This document shows, one piece after another, positions 38,419-47,463 of a stretch of DNA of 64,000 nucleotides. Both the position numbers and the translations under genes were made by a program. Source of the stretch: Pasteurella sp049670895 (GTDB lineage: Bacteria; Pseudomonadota; Gammaproteobacteria; Enterobacterales; Pasteurellaceae); NCBI RefSeq assembly GCF_049670895.1, contig NZ_CP187170.1; one strand, written 5' to 3'. Position 1 is the first letter of the stretch. Each line of letters begins with the position of its first letter. The notes below the pieces were generated by a model. The model was not told the origin of the DNA. It saw nothing but the letters and a program-made list of their open reading frames with translations, and ran no database searches.

Positions 38419-38486
38419 AGTATTTTGATTTTATTTCATTGTGATTGGATTGAGGAAAAAAATTGAGCCATATTGTACACTATTTT

Positions 38487-38515
38487 TTAACATACACCGA
38501 AAAATAAAGTACAAT
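38487..38515 (+). promoter_or_regulatory. Promoter of xseB-ispA-dxs
   Basis: TTAACA, 17-bp spacer, TACAAT, 36 bp before the xseB ATG, in the gap separating it from divergent thiI. Confidence 0.65.
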
Positions 38516-38551
38516 ACGCCACTTAATACTTTGTGAAATAAGGATGCGTTC

Positions 38552-38797
38552 ATGGCAAGAAAAGCAACGAGCAAAACTGAGTTAGATTTTGAAACGACGT
38601 TACAACAATTAGAACAAATTGTAACACGTTTAGAAAGTGGAACCTTGCCACTGGAAGACGCCTTAAAAGAATTTGAGCAAGGCATTGCCCTTGCGACCTT
38701 AGGACAAGAACGCTTACAACAAGCCCAACAGCGTATTCAAATTTTGTTGCAAAAAAATGCACACGCTGACTTAACGGATTACCAAGCAGAAGAATAA
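38552..38797 (+). CDS. xseB: Exonuclease VII small subunit
   Basis: 81 residues with the family signature LDFETTLQQLEQIVTRLESG followed by LPLEDALKEFEQG. It forms the helical part of ExoVII, a single-strand exonuclease, with XseA encoded elsewhere. First gene of the conserved xseB-ispA-dxs operon. Confidence 0.96.
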   Translation: MARKATSKTELDFETTLQQLEQIVTRLESGTLPLEDALKEFEQGIALATLGQERLQQAQQRIQILLQKNAHADLTDYQAEE

Positions 38798-38803
38798 ATA
38801 CGC

Positions 38804-39691
38804 ATGTATCAATTTTCGCAAGACTTACAACAGCTACAAGAACGGATCAATACCTTTCTTGCACAGCAATTAGATTTCACCACTGCCCCTTCCCCGTTAA
38901 TTGAGGCAATGCGTTACGGCGTGCTATTGGGCGGAAAACGTATTCGTCCTTTTTTAGTGTATGCCACGGGCAGAATGTTAGGGGCTGATTTCACCTCGCT
39001 AGATTATGCGGCGGCAGGATTAGAAGCCATTCATGCTTATTCCTTAATTCATGATGACCTTCCCGCAATGGATAACGATAGCCTACGTCGAGGACAACCT
39101 ACCTGCCACATTGCCTTTGATGAAGCCACCGCAATTCTGGCGGGCGATGCCTTACAAGCCTTTGCCTTTGAAATGTTAACCCAAGCCCCTACCCTTTCCG
39201 CACAACAAAAACTGGCCTTAGTGAGCACCCTTGCAAAGGCATCTGGTGTGAAAGGAATGTGTTTAGGACAAAGCTTGGATTTGATTTCTGAACAAAAACA
39301 AATTAGTTTAACCCAATTAGAACACATTCATCGCAATAAAACAGGGGCATTATTAGCCGCTTCATTGGAATTAGGTTTTATTTGTTCACCTCACTTTGGC
39401 GATCACGCATTAGCACAAACCTTACAACGTTATGCCGATGCAGTGGGACTCGCTTTTCAAGTGCAAGACGATATTTTAGATATTGAAGGCGAAAGTGAGG
39501 TATTAGGAAAAACGGTAGGTTCCGATCTGCTTGCAGATAAAAGCACCTACCCGAAATTACTTGGTTTAGCAGGTGCAAAACAAAAAGCCCAAGCCTTGTA
39601 TCAAGACGCCATCAGCATATTAGATGAACTTCCCTTTGATACTCAAGCCTTGCGTGCTCTTGCACAATTTGTGGTAAATAGAAAAAGTTAA
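38804..39691 (+). CDS. ispA: Farnesyl diphosphate synthase (geranyltranstransferase)
   Basis: 295 residues; first aspartate-rich motif DDLPAMDND near 86-94 and second DDILD near 225-229. It condenses isopentenyl diphosphate with dimethylallyl and geranyl diphosphate. Six bases after xseB. Confidence 0.96.
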   Translation: MYQFSQDLQQLQERINTFLAQQLDFTTAPSPLIEAMRYGVLLGGKRIRPFLVYATGRMLGADFTSLDYAAAGLEAIHAYSLIHDDLPAMDNDSLRRGQPTCHIAFDEATAILAGDALQAFAFEMLTQAPTLSAQQKLALVSTLAKASGVKGMCLGQSLDLISEQKQISLTQLEHIHRNKTGALLAASLELGFICSPHFGDHALAQTLQRYADAVGLAFQVQDDILDIEGESEVLGKTVGSDLLADKSTYPKLLGLAGAKQKAQALYQDAISILDELPFDTQALRALAQFVVNRKS

Positions 39692-39727
39692 CCGCACATA
39701 AAAGTAAAAAAAGTGCGGTCTGTTTTT
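39691..39727 (+). terminator. Inverted uptake cores between ispA and dxs
   Basis: ACCGCAC (39691-39697) faces GTGCGGT (39713-39719), followed by CTGTTTTT. It could reduce read-through from ispA into dxs. Confidence 0.6.
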
Positions 39728-39754
39728 AAATTATTTTGGAATTGACTAACGGTT

Positions 39755-41599
39755 ATGCAAAATTATCCTCTTTTATCTTTAATTAATTCACCTGATGACC
39801 TACGTTTGTTAAGCAAAGATCAGCTTTCACAAGTGTGTCAGGAATTACGAGCATATTTATTGGAGTCTGTTAGTCAAAGTAGCGGACATTTAGCTTCTGG
39901 TTTAGGCACTATTGAATTAACCGTTGCCTTACACTATGTGTTTAAAACCCCCTTCGATCAATTAATCTGGGATGTTGGACACCAAGCCTATCCTCACAAA
40001 ATCTTAACAGGTCGCCGCGATAAAATGTCCACCATTCGCCAAAAAAATGGGATTCACCCTTTCCCATGGCGTGAAGAAAGCGAATTTGATGTGCTCAGTG
40101 TGGGGCATTCTTCCACCTCAATCAGTGCAGGCTTAGGCATTGCCATTGCCGCACAAAAAGAAAATGCAGGTCGCAAAACGGTTTGTGTTATTGGCGATGG
40201 TGCGATTACGGCTGGCATGGCATTTGAAGCCATGAACCATGCTGGGGCATTACATACTGATATGCTGGTGATTTTAAATGATAATGAAATGTCCATTTCC
40301 GAAAATGTGGGGGCGTTAAACAACCACCTCGCTCGCTTGCTATCGGGTTCCCTTTACTCCTCTATCCGTGAAGGTGGCAAAAAAATCTTATCGGGTATGC
40401 CCCCAATTAAAGAATTTGTGAAAAAAACGGAAGAACACGTAAAAGGGTTTGTTTCCCCAGTCGGCACCATGTTTGAACAACTTGGATTTAATTATATTGG
40501 GCCTATTGATGGACATAATTTAGATGAGTTGATCAGCACCTTAAAAAACATGCGTTCTTTAAAAGGACCGCAATTCTTGCATATTATGACCAAAAAAGGC
40601 AAAGGCTATGCCCCTGCGGAAAAAGATCCTATTGGTTTCCATGGCGTACCTAAATTTGATCATCACAGTGGAGAATTGCCGAAAACGCAAGCTAATCCAA
40701 CCTATTCACAAATTTTTGGTCAATGGCTCTGTGAAATGGCAGAACAGGATCCGAAATTAATCGGCATTACCCCTGCCATGCGTGAAGGCTCTGGCATGGT
40801 GGAATTTTCTAACCGCTTCCCTGAACAATATTTTGATGTCGCTATTGCTGAACAACATGCGGTAACCTTTGCGGCAGGTCTGGCAATTGGTGGCTATAAA
40901 CCCGTGGTGGCGATTTATTCTACGTTTTTACAACGAGCTTATGATCAACTCATTCACGATGTCGCCATTCAGAATCTTCCTGTTTTGTTTGCCATTGATC
41001 GTGCAGGAATTGTCGGAGCAGACGGACAAACGCACCAGGGAGCCTTTGATATTAGCTTTATGCGTTGTATTCCCAACATGGTCATCATGACACCTAGTGA
41101 TGAAAATGAATGCCGTCAAATGCTGTACACGGGTTATCAACTCAATCAACCTGCGGCAGTACGTTATCCTCGTGGTAATGCCATTGGGGTTGAGCTGACA
41201 CCATTAGAAAAGTTAGCCGTGGGTAAATCCAAATTAATTCGTGAAGGGGAAAAAATTGCGATTTTAAATTTCGGCACCCTTCTGCCAAGTGCCAAAGCGG
41301 TAGCAGAAAAAATGAATGCCACCTTAGTGGATATGCGTTTTGTGAAGCCAATTGATCTTGAACGCATTCATGATGTGGCTAAAACCCATGATTTGATCGT
41401 CACACTGGAAGAAAACGCCATTCAAGGTGGGGCGGGCAGTGCAGTGGCAGAAGTTCTCCATGCCCAACAACATCCAGTGAAATTATTACAATTGGGCTTA
41501 CCTGATCACTTTATTCCTCAAGGAACACAGCAAGAAATTTGGGCTGACCTAAATTTAGACGAACATGGCATTGCACAACAGATTAAAAATTTTTTATAA
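39755..41599 (+). CDS. dxs: 1-deoxy-D-xylulose-5-phosphate synthase
   Basis: 614 residues, thiamine-diphosphate enzyme of the MEP isoprenoid pathway. GDGAITAGMAFEAMNHAG near 150 is the ThDP motif, DVGHQAYPHK is the N-terminal signature and DRAGIVGADGQTHQG lies in the second domain. It provides the precursor used by ispA upstream. Confidence 0.97.
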   Translation: MQNYPLLSLINSPDDLRLLSKDQLSQVCQELRAYLLESVSQSSGHLASGLGTIELTVALHYVFKTPFDQLIWDVGHQAYPHKILTGRRDKMSTIRQKNGIHPFPWREESEFDVLSVGHSSTSISAGLGIAIAAQKENAGRKTVCVIGDGAITAGMAFEAMNHAGALHTDMLVILNDNEMSISENVGALNNHLARLLSGSLYSSIREGGKKILSGMPPIKEFVKKTEEHVKGFVSPVGTMFEQLGFNYIGPIDGHNLDELISTLKNMRSLKGPQFLHIMTKKGKGYAPAEKDPIGFHGVPKFDHHSGELPKTQANPTYSQIFGQWLCEMAEQDPKLIGITPAMREGSGMVEFSNRFPEQYFDVAIAEQHAVTFAAGLAIGGYKPVVAIYSTFLQRAYDQLIHDVAIQNLPVLFAIDRAGIVGADGQTHQGAFDISFMRCIPNMVIMTPSDENECRQMLYTGYQLNQPAAVRYPRGNAIGVELTPLEKLAVGKSKLIREGEKIAILNFGTLLPSAKAVAEKMNATLVDMRFVKPIDLERIHDVAKTHDLIVTLEENAIQGGAGSAVAEVLHAQQHPVKLLQLGLPDHFIPQGTQQEIWADLNLDEHGIAQQIKNFL

Positions 41600-41702
41600 A
41601 AAATTAAATTTGGGGCTGAACTATTTAAAAAATAGCCAGTCTTAATTAATGCTAGTGCACTGCAAATGCAGTCGTCTTTTAACTTTCTTATATTAAGACC
41701 TC

Positions 41703-41734
41703 CCGCTATCCCTTCTTGGTGTAGCGGTTTTTTC
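41703..41734 (+). terminator. Possible dxs terminator overlapping the opposite gene's end
   Basis: CCGCTA (41703-41708) and TAGCGG (41722-41727) followed by TTTTTTC. It lies about 100 bp past dxs and within the last codons of the convergent gene. Confidence 0.45.
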
Positions 41735-42245
41735 TTTTCTGGGCTTGTAATTTTTCGATCTCTTGACGTGTTTTTTCTGTCATGGGGGCAAGGGTGGGAA
41801 CGAAAATTTCATCTTCAACGGGATGGTTCATTAAATGCAGATACATTTCATGCACAATGCGAGCCTCAACTTGATGGGTATTGTCAAAAAAGTTTTGCAG
41901 ACGATAAATTTCCGTCACTAACCCTAAACCATCGGCTTTTGCTCGCATTTGGCGGATTTCCTCCGTATTTCCCCCCACATTACTGACCACAATAAAAACA
42001 TCCTGCTCGGGGTATTGACGGCAAAAATCAAAGGCTTGAGCCAATAATTGCTGTGCTTTTTCTTTGGCTTGCAAAAAGCGTTCAAAAGTCCAATGGTACA
42101 CACCGTCTTCCATAAGAAAATGATCGTTTTCAATATGAAAAATCTTGCCATGTGGGGAACCTTGCGTAAATTCTGCCATTTTGCTTAACGCAAAGGTACT
42201 TTTGCCCGATCCCGAATGCCCTCTTACAATCAGTAATTTTTGCAC
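41706..42245 (-). CDS. P-loop kinase-like ATPase (AAA_33 type), unknown role
   Basis: 179 residues with a Walker A at the very N-terminus (RGHSGSGKST, residues 8-17), an Asp-His pair after IENDHFLMEDG and an VVVSN-like strand before a Thr/Glu segment. This layout is typical of the polynucleotide-kinase-like AAA_33 family, found in small RNA- or nucleotide-modifying enzymes. Substrate unknown. The C-terminus is Lys/Arg-rich. Monocistronic. Confidence 0.7.
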   Translation of the reverse strand: MQKLLIVRGHSGSGKSTFALSKMAEFTQGSPHGKIFHIENDHFLMEDGVYHWTFERFLQAKEKAQQLLAQAFDFCRQYPEQDVFIVVSNVGGNTEEIRQMRAKADGLGLVTEIYRLQNFFDNTHQVEARIVHEMYLHLMNHPVEDEIFVPTLAPMTEKTRQEIEKLQAQKRKNRYTKKG

Positions 42246-42286
42246 AGCGTTTTCCTTCTTTTACCCTAAAAAAATTTTAAAAATAA

Positions 42287-42325
42287 ACCGCACTTTCATG
42301 TGCTATCTTAGCTTAAAAGTGCGGT
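42287..42325. terminator. Inverted uptake cores downstream of the alanine symporter gene
   Basis: ACCGCACTTT (42287-42296) faces AAAGTGCGGT (42316-42325) and the flanks continue to pair (AAATAA and TTAAATTT). On the minus strand it follows the symporter gene. Confidence 0.65.
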
Positions 42326-42355
42326 TAAATTTAAAAAAGTTTTCGCTCGTTAAAA

Positions 42356-43804
42356 TTAAGACCAAATATCCTTATCCACACCTCGTTTTAATAACTCAGG
42401 GTGATCTTCAATTTTAAACACGGGCTCTTTGCTCCCCGCTTGAAGTTGCTTACGGTAATCTTTCAAAATGGTCCAAACAATTGGCGAAAGCAATACAATG
42501 GCAACAAGGTTGATCATTGCCATAATCGCCATTACTGTATCAGCAAAATTCCAGACGATGTTGGCATGATTGACCGCACCAAAGTAAACAAAGAAAAGCA
42601 CCACACAACGGAACGCCAACACGAAAAGAGGTTTGTTACGAATAAAACGAATATTGCTTTCTGCATAGGCGTAATTGCCAATAATGGAAGAATACGCAAA
42701 TAAGAACAAAATAAAGGCTAAGAAATGTAAACCAAAATCCCCAACATGGTATTGCAACGCAATTTGAGTTAAGGAAATGCCTTTTAAACTTTCACCGCCA
42801 TAGTTATTGGATAATAAAATGATCACCGCTGTGCAAGTACACACCACCACCGTATCCACAAATACCCCTAACATTTGAATTAAGCCTTGGCTTGCAGGGT
42901 GTTTCACATCGGCGGTTGCGGCGGAGTTCGGGGCAGATCCCATACCCGCTTCATTGGAAAACAACCCACGTTTCACCCCCATGAGCATGGCTTTGGAGAA
43001 AATTGCCCCAAATAATCCGCCTGCCATGGCACTGAAATCAAAAGCACTGGCGATGATACGAGAAATAATGCTTGGAATACTGTGGATATTCATCCCCAAG
43101 ATAATGATTGCAATGATTAAATAAAAGAGTGCCATCATAGGGACGAGTGTGGCACTGACCACCCCAATGCGTTTTATTCCACCAAAAATAATAAAAGCCG
43201 TAAAAATCACTAAAGCGAGCCCCACATATTCAGGGTTCCAACGCCATGCATTGCGTGTTGCTTCCACAATAGAGTTCGCCTGCACTGCATTAAAAGCAAA
43301 GCCGAATGTAAAAATAAGTGTTAATGCAAAACAGACGCCCAACCACGGTGCTTTTAATCCTTTGGCAATGTAATATGCGGGTCCACCACGATATAATCCA
43401 CAAGGTTCTTTGACTTTAAATAACTGTGCGAGAGTGGATTCTGCAAATGCACTGCTCATGCCAATTAATGCGGTAACCCACATCCAAAAAACGGCACCTT
43501 CACCACCAATCGCAATGGCTGTCGCAACACCACCAATATTTCCCACCCCAACACGGCTGGCTAAACCCGTTGTAAAGGCTTGAAAAGGGGTTAATGAATT
43601 CCCTTCTGCTGTACGTCCTGACCACATTTCACGTAAGCTACGAGGCAATAAACGCACTTGGACAAAACCTGTTGTGATGGTGAAAAATAAACCTACCCCT
43701 AATAAGGTGATCACCGTAATATCCCAAAGTGGGCCATCCACTTTAGCAACAAACCAAGATAACGCTTGTTCAACGTAACTGACGAACGTACTCAATAAAT
43801 TCAT
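42356..43804 (-). CDS. Sodium:alanine/glycine symporter (AGCS family)
   Basis: 482 residues, about eleven hydrophobic segments. AGCS signatures: GLASRVGVGNIGGVATAI near 90 and MGVKRGLFSNEAGMGSAPN near 280. It imports alanine or glycine with sodium. AGGAGG precedes the ATG closely. Among AgcS, DagA, AlsT and YaaJ relatives I cannot assign the exact orthologue. Confidence 0.92.
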   Translation of the reverse strand: MNLLSTFVSYVEQALSWFVAKVDGPLWDITVITLLGVGLFFTITTGFVQVRLLPRSLREMWSGRTAEGNSLTPFQAFTTGLASRVGVGNIGGVATAIAIGGEGAVFWMWVTALIGMSSAFAESTLAQLFKVKEPCGLYRGGPAYYIAKGLKAPWLGVCFALTLIFTFGFAFNAVQANSIVEATRNAWRWNPEYVGLALVIFTAFIIFGGIKRIGVVSATLVPMMALFYLIIAIIILGMNIHSIPSIISRIIASAFDFSAMAGGLFGAIFSKAMLMGVKRGLFSNEAGMGSAPNSAATADVKHPASQGLIQMLGVFVDTVVVCTCTAVIILLSNNYGGESLKGISLTQIALQYHVGDFGLHFLAFILFLFAYSSIIGNYAYAESNIRFIRNKPLFVLAFRCVVLFFVYFGAVNHANIVWNFADTVMAIMAMINLVAIVLLSPIVWTILKDYRKQLQAGSKEPVFKIEDHPELLKRGVDKDIWS

Positions 43805-43925
43805 TTATCCTCCTGCTCTATGGGTAAATTAATAAAAGCCGTTATTGTAATGATTTTCTCAAAAAAATATATCAAAAATGTATATTTTATCTAAAAAAGA
43901 ACAACTAATTTAAATTTTTTACAAA

Positions 43926-43957
43926 AAAATAAGGGTGTTTTTAGACACCCTTATTTT
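43926..43957 (-). terminator. Terminator of glnS
   Basis: AAAATAAGGGTGT pairs with ACACCCTTATTTT around a short loop; the minus strand continues into T residues. Confidence 0.88.
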
Positions 43958-43969
43958 GTTTTGAATGAT

Positions 43970-45649
43970 TTAGAACCCTTCTTTCAAACTTACGGTTAAA
44001 TTGAACACTAAATGTTCTGCTCTGCTATCTTTACTGTCTGCACAGTAATAGCCTTCACGTTCAAATTGGTACGCTTTTTCTGGTTGGGCGTTGGCGAGAC
44101 TTTTTTCCACCACACCGTGTTTTACCACTAACGAGTGTGGATTAATCACCGCATTAATATCTTCTGCCGCACCTGGATTTGGCACCGTAAATAAACGATC
44201 ATATTGACGGAATTCCGCATTCAAATAATCCTCTGCAGACACCCACTGAATCACGCCTTTCACTTTACGTCCATCGGCTGGATTTTTGCCCAAGGTTTCA
44301 GGATCGTAACTGCAATACAGGGTGATAATATTGCCTGCTTCATCTTTTTCCACACGTTCTGCTTTAATCACATAAGCATTGCGTAAACGTACTTCTTTGC
44401 CTAACACTAAACGCTTGTACTGTTTATTGGCTTCTTCACGGAAATCCGCTTGATCGATATAAATTTCACGGGTGAATGGCAATTGACGCACGCCCAATTC
44501 TGGACGATTTGGGTGATTTGGTGCGGTTAAGATTTCTTTGTCCGCAAAATTTTCAATGACAATTTTTAATGGATTGATCACCGCCATTGCACGTGGGGCA
44601 TTTTCATTTAAGTCCTCACGAATACAGGCTTCTAAGGCACTGTATTCCACAGTGTTATCTTGTTTTGTCACACCAATACGACGACAAAATTCACGTAATG
44701 CTGCTGGTGTATAACCACGACGACGTAAGCCAGAAATGGTTGGCATACGCGGATCGTTCCAACCATCTACAATGCCTTCATTCACTAAATACAATAACTT
44801 ACGTTTTGAGGTCAGGGTACCTTCTAAATTCAAACGAGAAAATTCATACTGATGTGGCAATGGACGTTCAATAGAAATATTTTCTAATACCCAGTCATAC
44901 AAACGGCGGTTATCTTGGAACTCAAGGGTACAAATAGAATGGGTAATTCGCTCAATAGCATCGGAAATACAATGGGTAAAATCGTACATCGGATAAATAC
45001 ACCATTTATCGCCTGTTTGGTGGTGAGTGGCAAATTTAATGCGATAAATGACAGGGTCACGCATGACCATAAACGGTGACGCCATATCAATTTTGGCACG
45101 AAGACTGGCTTTGCCTTCTGCAATTTCACCGTTTTTCATTTTCTCAAACAACGCTAAATTTTCTTCTACGCTACGATCACGATAAGGGCTGTTTTTGCCA
45201 GGTTCAGTTAAGGTGCCACGATATTCACGCATTTCTTCAGGCGACAATTCACACACATAAGCCAAGCCTTTTTTAATTAATTCAATGGCATAGCCATATA
45301 ACTGATCAAAATAATCTGACGCATAACGTGGTTCGCCTTCCCATTTGAAGCCTAACCATTCCACATCTTGTTTAATGGAATCCACATATTCCACATCTTC
45401 TTTTACTGGGTTGGTATCGTCGAAACGCAAATTACATAGCCCATGGTAGTCTTGTGCCAAACCAAAATTTAGACAGATGGATTTTGCATGACCAATGTGC
45501 AAATACCCATTAGGTTCTGGGGGAAAACGGGTATGGATAGATTGATGTTTGCCTGAAGCAAGATCCTCATCAATAATTTGACGAATAAAATTAGTTGGAC
45601 GTTTTTCTGTATTTTCCGTTGTTTCGCTCGTTTCAATAGGGCTATTCAT
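43970..45649 (-). CDS. glnS: Glutaminyl-tRNA synthetase
   Basis: 559 residues, class I enzyme. HIGH motif in PPEPNGYLHIGHAKSI (residues about 41-56) and a KMSKS variant in TSKRKL near 275; two beta-barrel anticodon-binding domains follow. GAGGT precedes ATG 45649. Monocistronic. Confidence 0.97.
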   Translation of the reverse strand: MNSPIETSETTENTEKRPTNFIRQIIDEDLASGKHQSIHTRFPPEPNGYLHIGHAKSICLNFGLAQDYHGLCNLRFDDTNPVKEDVEYVDSIKQDVEWLGFKWEGEPRYASDYFDQLYGYAIELIKKGLAYVCELSPEEMREYRGTLTEPGKNSPYRDRSVEENLALFEKMKNGEIAEGKASLRAKIDMASPFMVMRDPVIYRIKFATHHQTGDKWCIYPMYDFTHCISDAIERITHSICTLEFQDNRRLYDWVLENISIERPLPHQYEFSRLNLEGTLTSKRKLLYLVNEGIVDGWNDPRMPTISGLRRRGYTPAALREFCRRIGVTKQDNTVEYSALEACIREDLNENAPRAMAVINPLKIVIENFADKEILTAPNHPNRPELGVRQLPFTREIYIDQADFREEANKQYKRLVLGKEVRLRNAYVIKAERVEKDEAGNIITLYCSYDPETLGKNPADGRKVKGVIQWVSAEDYLNAEFRQYDRLFTVPNPGAAEDINAVINPHSLVVKHGVVEKSLANAQPEKAYQFEREGYYCADSKDSRAEHLVFNLTVSLKEGF

Positions 45650-45783
45650 TATGACCTCAAGTTTTAATGGAATATTTTATGATGAAAAATGCTGTTTATT
45701 TTACTCTGTTTAGCGTCAGAATACAAAACTGCACGTCCTTTTCTTTGTATTTTGTTCTTTTCATTTTTTCGTTTAATGGTAAA

Positions 45784-45803
45784 ATGAACGAACGTTCATT
45801 CAT
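45784..45803 (+). promoter_or_regulatory. TetR/AcrR-like operator, 20-bp near-perfect palindrome
   Basis: ATGAACGAAC followed by GTTCATTCAT: symmetric except for one mismatched pair. It lies directly after a TAAAAT hexamer (45780-45785), 210 bp upstream of the efflux outer-membrane gene. This form is typical of operators of TetR-family efflux repressors. Apart from a spurious 82-codon frame, nothing else is seen in 45650-46014 except an uptake core near 45983. Confidence 0.5.
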
Positions 45804-46014
45804 TTTTGTTTTGAGGCGAGTGTGTCTTTTCTTTTATTTGGCAATTCATCCGCAAACTTATGACAAAAACCGCCATATTTTGATCATGCTTTCTCCTCAA
45901 CCACGAAAAAGATAATCAGCCATTCGTCGCTCAAAAATGCCAAAAAATACGATATTCACCCGTGCAAAATTGTGGAAAAATAGACCGCACTTTTACCTAT
46001 AAAGGATACAAAGA

Positions 46015-47394
46015 ATGTTAAAACTGAATAAAATGACACTGCTTGTGCTATCAACCCTTGTTGTTGGTTGTGCCAATATTGATGATTCTTATCAAGCCAC
46101 CAAACAAGATTTCCAGCAATATGAAGCATTAACGCAACAGTATCATGTCAAAGAAAATTGGTGGTCATTGTATCAAGATCCACAGCTTAACCAGCTGGTT
46201 GAACAAGCCCTAGAAAATAATAAAAACCTTCAAAAGGCTGCCATTGCGGTCAATAAGGCACTTTATCACGCCAATCTTTTGGGTGCCAATTTGGTCCCGA
46301 GTTTCTCTGCAAAAACAGGGGTTGGTTCAAGTGCAGCCAAAAATATTGAAACGGGTGGTCATTCTAAGATTTCACATTTTGCCTCACTTGAACTCAGTTA
46401 TACCCTCGATTTATGGCGTCGCCTAACCGACAGTGCATCTGCGGCAGAATGGAATTATAAAGCCACACAACAAGATCTCGCCGCAGCCCGTCTTTCTTTA
46501 ATTAATGCCGTTGTGTCAACCTATTATCAAATTGCGTATTTAAACGGCGTGATTGCAACCAGTGAAGAAAGCGTGAAATATTACAGCCAAATTAGCCGTA
46601 TTATGCAAAATCGCTTTAAATTAGGCGTGGCGGATAGTGTGAGCATTAACCAAGCACAACAAGCGGTGTTGAATGCACAAAATAGCTTAATTAATTATCA
46701 GACACAGCGTAAAATGGCAGAACAAACCTTACGTAACTTCTTGAATTTAAAACCTCAAGATCCGCTTCAACTGACTTACCCTGACATTTTGAACGTCAAA
46801 ACAGTGGGCGTAAATTTAAATGTTCCCGTTTCCACCATTGCCAACCGCCCCGATATCAAAAGTACACAATTCCGTTTAAATGCGGCATTTAAAGATGCAA
46901 AAGCCATGCAAAAAAGCTGGTTTCCAAGTATTACCCTTGGGGCAAGTTTATCTTCTAGCGGAAATTTAATCCGCAATGCATTAGAAAATCCTATTGCCGC
47001 AGGCACAATTGGCATTAATTTACCGTTCTTAAATTGGCACACCGTCAGATGGAATGTAAAAATTTCTGAAGCCAATTACGAAACAGCTAAATTGAGTTTT
47101 GAGCAAAGTATCACCACTGCATTAAATGAAATTGATACCTATTATTACAGTTATCAACAAGCCAAAGCACATTTTGAGAATATGCAAAAAACCTACAATA
47201 ACAACAAGCGTATTACCCAATATTATAAAAATCGCTATGATGTGGGAGTGGCACAATTACGCGATTGGCTGAATGCCTCCAATGCCGAAAAAATGGCACA
47301 AATGGGCATTTTAAATGCCAAATATCAGCTGATTCAGCGTGAAAATACTGTGTATAGTGCCATGGCGGGTTATTATTCCCCTACCGATAAATAA
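46015..47394 (+). CDS. Efflux outer-membrane lipoprotein, TolC/NodT family
   Basis: 459 residues. Lipobox VVGC (Cys19), then the two-fold OEP repeats: ENWWSLYQDPQLNQLVEQAL at the start, the DLWRR...SAEA-like segment, NRPDI near 278, and a long helical second half. NodT-type proteins form the outer-membrane channel of RND efflux systems such as AcrAB. The pump and adaptor are not adjacent, so it is an orphan channel, as in H. influenzae where tolC is separate from acrAB. Confidence 0.9.
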   Translation: MLKLNKMTLLVLSTLVVGCANIDDSYQATKQDFQQYEALTQQYHVKENWWSLYQDPQLNQLVEQALENNKNLQKAAIAVNKALYHANLLGANLVPSFSAKTGVGSSAAKNIETGGHSKISHFASLELSYTLDLWRRLTDSASAAEWNYKATQQDLAAARLSLINAVVSTYYQIAYLNGVIATSEESVKYYSQISRIMQNRFKLGVADSVSINQAQQAVLNAQNSLINYQTQRKMAEQTLRNFLNLKPQDPLQLTYPDILNVKTVGVNLNVPVSTIANRPDIKSTQFRLNAAFKDAKAMQKSWFPSITLGASLSSSGNLIRNALENPIAAGTIGINLPFLNWHTVRWNVKISEANYETAKLSFEQSITTALNEIDTYYYSYQQAKAHFENMQKTYNNNKRITQYYKNRYDVGVAQLRDWLNASNAEKMAQMGILNAKYQLIQRENTVYSAMAGYYSPTDK

Positions 47395-47395
47395 G

Positions 47396-47462
47396 AAAAG
47401 ACAATTAAGCTTGTCTTTTATCGTGCTAAAAAAACCTCTAGACTTTAGCCTAGAGGTTTTTT
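47396..47462. terminator. Two tandem terminators between the efflux gene and gshF
   Basis: AAAAGACAA/TTGTCTTTT (47396-47419), then AAAACCTCTAG/CTAGAGGTTTT (47431-47460) with T-rich continuation; the second also serves gshF on the minus strand. Confidence 0.85.
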
Positions 47463-47463
47463 C

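Noticed and set aside
45667..45915. 82-codon open frame upstream of the efflux channel
   Set aside because: No ribosome site or family; it spans the palindromic operator and promoter-like elements.
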